From contig NZ_JAPDHX010000004.1 of assembly GCF_025972045.1 (NCBI RefSeq), positions 346,337-410,336 of the forward strand: a stretch of 64,000 nt of DNA, given 5' to 3'. The position numbers were made by a program, and so were the translations under genes. The notes under the pieces are model-generated. The model was not told the origin of the DNA and did no database searches. It saw only the letters and a list, made by a program, of their open reading frames with translations. This document shows, in pieces, positions 57,849 through 64,000 of this stretch (position 1 is the first letter of the stretch; each line of letters starts with the position of its first letter). This stretch comes from Micropruina sonneratiae (GTDB lineage Bacteria > Actinomycetota > Actinomycetes > Propionibacteriales > Propionibacteriaceae).

Positions 57849-57866
57849 GGGTTCGACGTCGAACCC
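57849..57866. promoter_or_regulatory. Perfect 18-bp palindrome in the binding-protein leader
   Basis: GGGTTCGACGTCGAACCC, 19 bp before the start of the binding-protein gene and downstream of its promoter. It could be an operator or a leader hairpin. Confidence 0.6.
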
Positions 57867-57882
57867 TGGTTGGAGATCGGGC

Positions 57883-57898
57883 GCTAAATCCTTTTAGC
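57883..57898. promoter_or_regulatory. Candidate LacI operator O1 (downstream of -10)
   Basis: GCTAAATCCTTTTAGC: 6-bp arms GCTAAA/TTTAGC with 4-nt centre, just past the -10 of the binding-protein promoter. Confidence 0.6.
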
Positions 57899-57905
57899 TG
57901 CCGGA

Positions 57906-57934
57906 AACGTAACACGGGGGTGGATCGCCGTCAA
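57906..57934 (-). promoter_or_regulatory. Sigma-70-type promoter of the sugar operon
   Basis: Minus strand TTGACG (57929-57934), 17-nt spacer, TACGTT (57906-57911). It is among the few promoters here with a clear -35. Flanked by the two operator candidates. Confidence 0.65.
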
Positions 57935-57940
57935 GGGCCT

Positions 57941-57956
57941 GCTAAATCGATCCCTC
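57941..57956. promoter_or_regulatory. Candidate LacI operator O2 (upstream of -35)
   Basis: GCTAAATCGATCCCTC: its left half GCTAAATCGAT matches the expected palindrome GCTAAATCGATTTAGC with central CG. It is 58 bp centre to centre from O1, upstream of the -35. Confidence 0.5.
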
Positions 57957-58022
57957 AAGGAACTAAGCCGGGCCCGATCGATCCGTGCCAGACTGGCGGC
58001 AGGCGATGGGAGGGAGCCGGAG

Positions 58023-59039
58023 TTGAAGCAGAAGAGAGTCACCCTGGCCGACGTGGCGCGCCTCGCGGGGGTGTCCCCCACCGCGGCGAGCCTCGTGCTC
58101 AACGACCGTCCGGGCAGCCGGCTGTCGACGGACGCCGCGACGCGCATCCGGGCCGCTGCCGCGCAACTGGACTACCGGCCGAACCCCGCCGCACGCAGCC
58201 TACGCCTGGGCAAGACCCAGACCGTCGCCTTCCTCTCCGACGACGTGACGGTCACGCGCTACGCCTCGGCGATGATCCGCGGGTTGCTCGACGTCGCCGA
58301 GCAGCATCGCCACACCGTGTTGATCGCCGAGACCGGCAGCAACCCGCGCCGGGTGCGGGCGGCGCTGGCGGCCATGCTGGACCGCCAGCCCGACGCCCTG
58401 GTGTTCGGGCTGATGGGCGCCAAGCAGATCGACGTCCCGCCGGTGCCGGCGGAGCTGCCCGTGGTGCTGATCAACTCCACCAGCCCACTCGATCACCCCT
58501 GCGTGCTGCCCGCCGAGTACGAAGCCGGCCAGCGGGTGGCACGGGTCCTGCTGGAAGCCGGACACCGCGACATCGCACTGATCGGCTACGACCCCGAGTC
58601 AGCGGCCGATCCTCGCAAGTCGGTCACCATCGGTGACCGGTACGCCGGCATTCTGGACACTTTCGCCGCGTACGGGGTCGAACCGGCCTGGACCTATCAC
58701 AGCTTTGTGTGGGAACCGCAGGAGGGCTACGCGGCGATGCAGCAACTGATCGCCGGCGGCGTCCGGGTGACCGCGCTGCTGTGCCTGAACGACCGACTCG
58801 CCTTCGGGGCCTACCAGGCGATGGCCGAGCACGGCCTGCGGGTTCCCGACGACATCTCGGTCGCGTCCTTCGACGACGACGTGATCGCCTCGTACCTTCG
58901 TCCCGGTCTCACCACGGCGGCGATCCCGTACGAAGAGATGGGGCGGCGGGCGATGGCCATGCTGCTCAGCGATGCCGAGCCCGAACACCTGCTAGTGCAC
59001 ATGCCGTTGCGGGTGCGGGAATCGGTGCGCGAGGTCTGA
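58023..59039 (+). CDS. LacI-family transcriptional regulator of the sugar island
   Basis: 338 residues. The N-terminal helix-turn-helix is VTLADVARLAGVSPTAASLV, with the hinge RPNPAARSLRLGKT, and a C-terminal periplasmic-binding-like effector domain follows. The start is a TTG at 58023 after GGAGGGAG. It is divergent from the binding-protein gene, sharing its promoter region with the candidate operators, so it probably represses the ABC operon until its sugar binds. Confidence 0.92.
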   Translation: MKQKRVTLADVARLAGVSPTAASLVLNDRPGSRLSTDAATRIRAAAAQLDYRPNPAARSLRLGKTQTVAFLSDDVTVTRYASAMIRGLLDVAEQHRHTVLIAETGSNPRRVRAALAAMLDRQPDALVFGLMGAKQIDVPPVPAELPVVLINSTSPLDHPCVLPAEYEAGQRVARVLLEAGHRDIALIGYDPESAADPRKSVTIGDRYAGILDTFAAYGVEPAWTYHSFVWEPQEGYAAMQQLIAGGVRVTALLCLNDRLAFGAYQAMAEHGLRVPDDISVASFDDDVIASYLRPGLTTAAIPYEEMGRRAMAMLLSDAEPEHLLVHMPLRVRESVREV

Positions 59040-59078
59040 GCGCACGAACACGTGGACGACGCCACCGGAGATCCCGGG

Positions 59079-59160
59079 CAAGCCCGGGCTGACGAACCGG
59101 AGGCCCGGGATGACGAGGATCGGAAGCCCGGGATGACGAGGATCGGAAGCCCGGGATGAC
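59079..59160. repeat. Tandem 23-bp repeat, about 3.6 copies
   Basis: Unit AAGCCCGGGATGACGAGGAT plus CGG. Copies are at 59101-59123 and 59124-59146, a partial one at 59147-59160 and a degraded one at 59079-59100. The core CCCGGGATGAC is the GTCATCCCGG-type intergenic repeat, also near 2.35 and 13.97 kb. Between lacI and prs (convergent). Confidence 0.8.
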
Positions 59161-59215
59161 GGCACGCTGAGGTCCGAGGACGTGAGCGCCGCGCCCGGGC
59201 GGACGCGAGTGACGG

Positions 59216-60193
59216 CTACTCGACGCCGCCGAACAGCGAGGTGACCGAGCCGTCCACGAAGACCTCCTGGATCGCCTTGGCCAGCAGCGGGGCGATCGAC
59301 AGCGAGGTGAGCTTCGGAATGTGCAGGTCGTCGCGGATCGGCAGGGTGTTGGTGACGATGATCTCCTCGAACACCGACTCGTTGAGCCGCTGGGCGGCCG
59401 GGCCGGAGAGGATCGGATGGGTGGCCGCCGCGATGACGCCGGACGCCCCGTGCTCGCGCAGCGCGGCCGCCGCCTGGCAGATGGTGCCCGCGGTGTCGAT
59501 CATGTCGTCGACCAGCAGGCAGACCCGGCCCTTGACGTCACCGACCACCTCGCCCACGGCCACCTCGTTGGCCTTGTTCGGGTCGCGCCGCTTGTGGATG
59601 ATCGCCAGCGGCAGGCCCAGCCGGTCCGACCAGTTGTCGGCCAGCTTCACCCGTCCGGCGTCCGGGGAGACGACGGTCATGTTCTCCCGCGGGTACTTGG
59701 CCGCCACGTAGTCGGAGAGCACCGGAATGCTGAACAGGTGGTCGACGGGGCCGTCGAAGAAGCCCTGGATCTGCGCCGCGTGCAGGTCGACGCTCATCAA
59801 CCGGTCGGCGCCGGCGGTCTTGTACAGATCGGCGACCAGCCGGGCCGAGATCGGTTCGCGGCCCGCATGCTTCTTGTCCTGGCGTCCGTAGGGGTAGAAC
59901 GGCGACACCACGGTGATCCGCTTGGCCGACGCACGCTTCAGCGCGTCGATCATGATCAGCTGCTCCATCAGCCACTCGTTGACCGGCGCCGGATGGCTCT
60001 GGATCACGAAGGCGTCCGCGCCACGCACCGACTCCTCGAAGCGGACATAGATCTCGGAGTTGGCGTAGGTGACCTGCCGCGAGGGGACGAGGTCGACGCC
60101 GAGCAGTTCGGCGACCTCCTCGGCCAGCTCGGGGAACGCCCGGCCGGTGCACAGCATGAGGTGCTTCTCGGTGGGCCGCTTGATCCCGCTCAC
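59216..60193 (-). CDS. prs: Ribose-phosphate diphosphokinase
   Basis: 325 residues. It makes PRPP from ribose 5-phosphate and ATP. Key motifs are the flexible-loop-type DKKHAGREPISA, the metal-site DLHAAQIQGFF, and the PRPP-binding LLVDDMIDTAGT. The GTG at 60193 overlaps the glmU stop by 4 nt (GTGA), so they are co-transcribed. Confidence 0.96.
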   Translation of the reverse strand: MSGIKRPTEKHLMLCTGRAFPELAEEVAELLGVDLVPSRQVTYANSEIYVRFEESVRGADAFVIQSHPAPVNEWLMEQLIMIDALKRASAKRITVVSPFYPYGRQDKKHAGREPISARLVADLYKTAGADRLMSVDLHAAQIQGFFDGPVDHLFSIPVLSDYVAAKYPRENMTVVSPDAGRVKLADNWSDRLGLPLAIIHKRRDPNKANEVAVGEVVGDVKGRVCLLVDDMIDTAGTICQAAAALREHGASGVIAAATHPILSGPAAQRLNESVFEEIIVTNTLPIRDDLHIPKLTSLSIAPLLAKAIQEVFVDGSVTSLFGGVE

Positions 60194-61650
60194 TGGGCAT
60201 CCTCCTGCTGGGTCGGCGTCGCACCGAGTGCGGCCTCGGCGGCCGCCGAGGTCACGGTACCGGGTCGTTTGCGGGCAACCCAGCCGGCGATGTTGCGTTG
60301 CTGTCCGCGGGCGACGGCCAGCTCTCCTGGACCGACCGCTGCCGTGATCGTCGAACCGGCCGCCACGTAGGCGCCGTCGGCGATCTCGACCGGAGCGACC
60401 AGCACCGAATCGCTGCCGACGAAGCTACCGCGTCCGACCATGGTGTGCGACTTGGTGACCCCGTCGTAGTTGGCGAAGATCGTGCCGGCGCCGATGTTCG
60501 CTCGCTCGCCCACGGTGGCGTCCCCGCAGTAGGTGAGGTGCGGCACCTTGGCACCGTCGCCGATCTGCGCGTTCTTGGTCTCGACGAAGGCGCCGATCTT
60601 GCCCTTGACACCCAGCTGGGTGCCGGGCCGCAGGTACGAGAAGGGCCCGACCTCGGCGTCCGCCCCGATGACGGCGAGCGTGCCGTGGGTGCGGACGACG
60701 TGGGCGCGTTCGCCGACCTCGACGTCGACCAGGGTGGTGTCCGGTCCGATCACGGCGCCGGTCGCCACGGAGGTCGCGCCCTCGAGCGAGGTCCCCGGCA
60801 GCAGCGTGACGTCGGCGGCCAGGTCGACCGAGTCGTGCACCCAGGTGGTGTCGGGGTCGATGACGGTCACCCCCTCAGCCATCCACCGGCGCAGGATGCG
60901 AGCGTTCAGCTCGCGGTTCAGGGTGGCCAGCTGGATGCGGTCGTTGACGCCCTCGGCCTGCACCGAATCGGTCAGCACGCTGCCCCCGACCCGGCGTCCG
61001 AGGCCGCGGGCGAAGCCGATCACGTCGGTCAGATACAGCTCGCCCTGGGCGTTGTCGGCACCGAGCTGGGCGATGCCTGCGCGCAGCGTCTCGGCGTCGA
61101 AGACGTAGATGCCGGCGTTGATCTCGGTGATCGCGAGTTCGTCGGGGCCGGCGTCGCGCTGTTCGACGATGCGAACCACCTCGCCGGCGTCGCGCACCAC
61201 CCGCCCGTAGCCGGAGGGGTCGGGGGCGATGGTGGTCAGCACGGTGACGGCGTTGCCCTCGCCGCGATGTGTCTGGACCAGCGACTGCAGTGTCTCGCCG
61301 GTCAACAGTGGGACGTCCCCGCTTGTCACGACGACCTCACCGGCCAGCTCACCGAGCGCCGCCAGGCCCGAGCGGACGGCGTCGCCGGTGCCGTTCTGTT
61401 GCTCCTGGACGGCGGTGACGACCTGGGGCGCGATCTCGGACAGGTGCGCGGTGACCTGATCGCGCTGATGCCCGACGACGACCACGAGGTGCTCGGGCTC
61501 GACCGCGCTGGCCGCTTCGACCGCGTAACTCAGCATCGAACGTCCGGCGAGTTGGTGCAGCACCTTCGCGGTGGCCGACTTCATCCGGGTTCCCGCTCCC
61601 GCCGCCATGATGACGACGGCCGCGACACGGCCTTGGTCGGAAAGGGACAC
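60190..61650 (-). CDS. glmU: Bifunctional UDP-N-acetylglucosamine pyrophosphorylase/glucosamine-1-phosphate acetyltransferase
   Basis: 486 residues. The N-terminal uridylyltransferase has VVIMAAGAGTRMKS (about 13) and DVPLLTGETL; the C-terminal left-handed beta-helix acetyltransferase has repeated hexapeptides and FSYLRPGTQL, GAGTIFANYDG. It makes UDP-GlcNAc for peptidoglycan. The GTG at 61650 has GGAG 5 nt upstream; TAGGCT lies about 70 bp upstream as a -10. Confidence 0.96.
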   Translation of the reverse strand: MSLSDQGRVAAVVIMAAGAGTRMKSATAKVLHQLAGRSMLSYAVEAASAVEPEHLVVVVGHQRDQVTAHLSEIAPQVVTAVQEQQNGTGDAVRSGLAALGELAGEVVVTSGDVPLLTGETLQSLVQTHRGEGNAVTVLTTIAPDPSGYGRVVRDAGEVVRIVEQRDAGPDELAITEINAGIYVFDAETLRAGIAQLGADNAQGELYLTDVIGFARGLGRRVGGSVLTDSVQAEGVNDRIQLATLNRELNARILRRWMAEGVTVIDPDTTWVHDSVDLAADVTLLPGTSLEGATSVATGAVIGPDTTLVDVEVGERAHVVRTHGTLAVIGADAEVGPFSYLRPGTQLGVKGKIGAFVETKNAQIGDGAKVPHLTYCGDATVGERANIGAGTIFANYDGVTKSHTMVGRGSFVGSDSVLVAPVEIADGAYVAAGSTITAAVGPGELAVARGQQRNIAGWVARKRPGTVTSAAAEAALGATPTQQEDAQ

Positions 61651-61838
61651 GAAATCTCCAAGGGTCGAGGTCCACGCGGTCTCCGCACCGGCATCGGCCG
61701 ATCCGAAGATCCGTGCGCCAGCCTAATGGAAGGCCGCGACGTCGATGGGCGGGCCGGTGGAGACCCGACAGATCCGGCGCCGGGCCGGGCCTGGACCGCG
61801 AGAACCGTCCCCACGGTCCGCGCTCCTCGGACGGGAGG

Positions 61839-63053
61839 TCAGGCGTCGCCGATGGTGACCGCGCGCGCTTCGGTGAGCGATCCGACCGGTTCGACGCCGT
61901 GGTCGGGTTCGTCGTCCAGCACCTGGAGGCGCTGCCGGGCGAGGAAGAGGACGCCAACGGCGGCCAACACCGCCACGGCCCCGACCCAGAACGGCAGGTC
62001 GAGCGCGTACTCGCCGAGCAGCCCGGCCAGCCACGGCGCGACCGCGCCACCGGTGAACCGCACGAAGCTGTAGGCGGCGGACGCGGTGCCCCGCTCGGCG
62101 TCCGACACCTTCATCACGGCCTCGGTGATCAGGGTGTTGTTGACGCCCAGGAAGGCGCCGGCGATCACCACACCGGCCGCCAGGACGCCGGGGCTGGTGG
62201 CGAAGACGCCCATGACGACCAGCACGACCGCGAAGCCGCTCAACGCGACGACGATGCCGGTGAAGGTGCCCACCCGGCGCTGCACCCAGGGCGCCACGAA
62301 GACCGACGACAGCGCGAGCAGCGCGCCCCAGCCGAAGAAGATCAGGCCGATCTGCAGCGCCCCCATCTCGAGGGCGAAGGGGGTGAAGGCCAGCAGGGTG
62401 AAGAAGCCGAAATTGTACAGCAGGGCGGTGACGCCGACGGTCAGCAGACCCGGATCGCGCAGCGTCCTGAGCGGCGCCGACAGCGGAGTAGGATGCCGCT
62501 CCTCGCGCTCGTTGGGCAGGGTGACCAGGGTCGCGATCAGGGCGATCGCCATCAGCGCGGCCACGCCGAAGAACGGCAGCCGCCACGACATGCTGCCCAG
62601 CCAGCCGCCCAGCAATGGCCCCGCCGCGATGCCCACGCCGAGCGCGGCCTCGTACAGGATGATCGCCTCGGCGACCGAGCCGGTGGCCGCATTGACGATG
62701 GTCGCCAGCGCGGTCGCGATGAACAACGCGTTGCCCAGACCCCACAGCGCGCGGAAGGCGACGATCCCGGCCACCCCGTCCTGCAGCCCGGCCATGGCCG
62801 AACCGGTGATGATCAGCAGCAGGCCGATGGCCAGCGTCCACTTGGGGCCGATCCGGCTGCTCACCCAGCCGGTGCCGAGCATCGCGACACCCATCACGGC
62901 CATGTAGCTGGTGAAGAGCAGGGAGACCTCGGACGGGCCGGCGCCGAGTTCGTCGGCGATCGGTTTGAGGATGGGGTCGACCAGGCCGATGCCCATGAAC
63001 GAGATGACGCAGGCGAAGGCGACCGACCAGACGGTGCGGGGTTGGCGAAGCAT
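61839..63053 (-). CDS. MFS drug-efflux-type transporter
   Basis: 404 residues, 12 predicted helices. Motif-A-like loop SSRIGPKWTLAIG (about 65) and GPLLGGWLGSMSWRLPF (motif C region, typical of exporters) are present. It begins 5 nt after the MarR gene stop, so the two form one operon; MarR proteins usually repress adjacent drug exporters. Substrate unknown. Confidence 0.9.
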   Translation of the reverse strand: MLRQPRTVWSVAFACVISFMGIGLVDPILKPIADELGAGPSEVSLLFTSYMAVMGVAMLGTGWVSSRIGPKWTLAIGLLLIITGSAMAGLQDGVAGIVAFRALWGLGNALFIATALATIVNAATGSVAEAIILYEAALGVGIAAGPLLGGWLGSMSWRLPFFGVAALMAIALIATLVTLPNEREERHPTPLSAPLRTLRDPGLLTVGVTALLYNFGFFTLLAFTPFALEMGALQIGLIFFGWGALLALSSVFVAPWVQRRVGTFTGIVVALSGFAVVLVVMGVFATSPGVLAAGVVIAGAFLGVNNTLITEAVMKVSDAERGTASAAYSFVRFTGGAVAPWLAGLLGEYALDLPFWVGAVAVLAAVGVLFLARQRLQVLDDEPDHGVEPVGSLTEARAVTIGDA

Positions 63054-63058
63054 TGGTG

Positions 63059-63496
63059 TCAGACCTTTTCCGCCACTGCGCGAGCGGCTGTGAGTAGGTG
63101 TTCGAGTAGATCGGCGGCGTCCTGGACGCGGTCCTCGGCGATGCCGGCCTCGGCCAGGACACGATCGAGCGCGTCGCCGCGGGCGCGGCGGGCGCGGACC
63201 AGCGCCCGGCGTCCGGGCTCGGTGATGGTGACCAGACAGGCGCGGGCGTCGTCGGGGTCGGGGGTGCGTGCGGCCCAGCCGAGGGTCTCCAGGCGTCCGA
63301 CCTGGCGGGTGACGGCCGGCTGGCTGGTGTGATCGGCCTCGGCCAGGTCCCCGATCCGGATGGGCCCCTGCTCCTCGACCATCACCAGCAGGCGCAGGGT
63401 GGCCGCCGGGGCGCCCAGGTCGGCCTGTGCGCTGGCCCAGCGGGACAGCCCAGCGGCCGCGCGGACCAGGGATTCCGAGGCGGAGGGGGTATGCAT
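63059..63496 (-). CDS. MarR-family transcriptional regulator
   Basis: 145 residues. The winged helix has IGDLAEADHTSQPAVTRQVG as recognition helix and RTPDPDDARACLVTITEPG as the wing. It should repress its own operon and the MFS pump. The ATG at 63496 lies inside a 32-bp palindrome and 6 nt past TATAAC, so the mRNA is probably leaderless and self-regulated. Confidence 0.92.
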   Translation of the reverse strand: MHTPSASESLVRAAAGLSRWASAQADLGAPAATLRLLVMVEEQGPIRIGDLAEADHTSQPAVTRQVGRLETLGWAARTPDPDDARACLVTITEPGRRALVRARRARGDALDRVLAEAGIAEDRVQDAADLLEHLLTAARAVAEKV

Positions 63497-63523
63497 GCCT
63501 TAGTTATATAACATTGGCATGCA
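63492..63523. promoter_or_regulatory. Nested 32-bp palindromic operator of the marR-MFS operon
   Basis: TGCATGCC (63492-63499) pairs with GGCATGCA (63516-63523); inside, GTTATATAAC (63503-63512) is palindromic about the same centre, 63507.5. It overlaps the start codon and the -10 TATAAC, a position ideal for autorepression by MarR. Confidence 0.8.
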
Positions 63524-63585
63524 AATTGTCGAGTCGGAGTGGACAGGGCTCGACGCTGTTGTCACTCGACGATTGGGCCCCCGGT

Positions 63586-63607
63586 TGTGGCCAGAAACTG
63601 TGGCCAG
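63586..63607. repeat. Short direct repeat TGTGGCCAG
   Basis: TGTGGCCAG at 63586-63594 and 63599-63607, separated by AAAC. 63592-63606 matches the reverse complement of 51806-51820 at 14 of 15 bases, hinting at a shared element with the 51.8 kb inverted repeat. Confidence 0.5.
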
Positions 63608-63684
63608 GCCGGCTCGCGGTTTCGGCCGGCATCGCTGCGTGCTGAGCGTCATGCCTGGCCGGAGCACGTTTCCTGGCGCTCACA

Positions 63685-63710
63685 GCTCCCCGGGTAGGAG
63701 TCGAACCTAC
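63685..63710 (-). other. tRNA 3'-end remnant (likely attachment site)
   Basis: Minus strand: GTAGG TTCGACT CCTAC CCGGGGA GC forms a T-arm and acceptor 3' half, close to tRNA-Asn ends, but no anticodon arm or 5' half follows. Integrases leave such tRNA ends when they insert at tRNA genes, so it is a candidate att site. Confidence 0.6.
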
Positions 63711-63855
63711 TGCGCTAATCCTGATTCAAAGACCCGCCCCCGGGTCTCGTCACGTCCCGTTTCGTGCTGTTCCACGCCTTGACTCGCTCGTTTCGTCGCG
63801 TCTCGTGATCGCGTCCCTGCGGGTGGTGGGCTTTCCGGGGTGATTGCCTCGGTGC

Positions 63856-64000
63856 CTACTGGTCGCTGCCGGGGATGGCGGCGATGGTCTGATTATCGCT
63901 GATGGCGGCGAGGAGGGCCATGGATCCTTCGGAGAGGTAGCGGCGTTCGTCGATGGTCCATTCGTCGTTGGTGTCGGTGAGGATCATGCCGACGAGCCTG
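63856..64000 (-). mobile_element. IS256-family transposase, C-terminal part (5' end outside window)
   Basis: The last 48 codons are visible, up to TAG at 63856. They read RLVGMILTDTNDEW and RRYLSEGSMALL, matching the C-terminal end of IS256/Mutator-type transposases of actinobacteria. The rest of the gene lies beyond the window. The terminal inverted repeat could not be identified with certainty between 63711 and 63855. Confidence 0.7.

Noticed and set aside
59079..59160. Possible CRISPR array
   Set aside because: The repeats are directly adjacent with no spacers, and no cas genes are present, so they are simple tandem repeats.
63519..63782. Plus-strand open frame of 87 codons
   Set aside because: It runs across the tRNA remnant; the reading frame of tRNA-like sequence gives a spurious peptide.

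Overview
This window is high-GC DNA (roughly 70 percent G+C by eye) from an actinobacterium. The markers are mycothiol conjugate amidase (mca), a SigK/RskA sigma/anti-sigma pair, the gene order eno-divIC-DUF501-ppx, DUF4307, DUF2277, and many genes that appear to be read from leaderless transcripts (a -10 box 6-7 nt before an ATG or GTG). The gene content would suit the Propionibacteriaceae or a neighbouring family, but the sequence alone does not settle the genus. No rRNA operon, CRISPR array, prophage structural cluster or replication origin was seen.

Layout. 1-7.4 kb: a GH1 phospho-beta-glucosidase cut by the window edge, a 2-hydroxyacid dehydrogenase, an AAA+ ATPase/VWA pair, a 23-bp inverted repeat, and a phosphatase overlapping an SCO1664-type kinase-like gene. 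7.4-16.5 kb: a small protein with an unusual AT-rich promoter, moaA-moaD, a PIN-PhoH protein, a GH31 glucosidase, an isoprenyl transferase, a second 2-hydroxyacid dehydrogenase and a hemolysin-III protein. 16.6-22.8 kb: a thioredoxin-like (DUF255) protein with a small membrane protein, mca, DUF4307, greA, two headless gene remnants joined head to head, and a DUF2089/DUF4097 pair. 22.9-32.2 kb: an AI-2E family transporter, then a SigK regulon (sulfite-oxidase-like molybdoenzyme, fasciclin lipoprotein, sigK, rskA), then an MFS transporter, ung, dacB and msrA. 32.3-42.8 kb: mostly small single genes, several hypothetical. 43-52.7 kb: a tRNA gene and housekeeping genes (ppx, DUF501, divIC, eno, mazG, a SurA-like lipoprotein, mfd, pth). 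52.7-61.7 kb: rplY and prs-glmU, separated by a LacI-controlled sugar ABC transporter island. 61.8-64 kb: a MarR-controlled MFS pump, then a tRNA 3'-end remnant and the end of an IS256-type transposase, which mark a mobile-element edge.

How genes work together. The two SigK-type promoters (24.1 and 25.7 kb) share the form CCAATCC-N15/16-CCGAAT and sit in front of the molybdoenzyme and the fasciclin lipoprotein, next to sigK-rskA. moaA and moaD in the same window supply part of the cofactor that enzyme needs. The sugar island has a recognisable promoter flanked by two candidate LacI operators. A 20-base element, GCTCGCCTAACTACCGAGCG, is repeated three times as hairpins behind genes, with its loop conserved.
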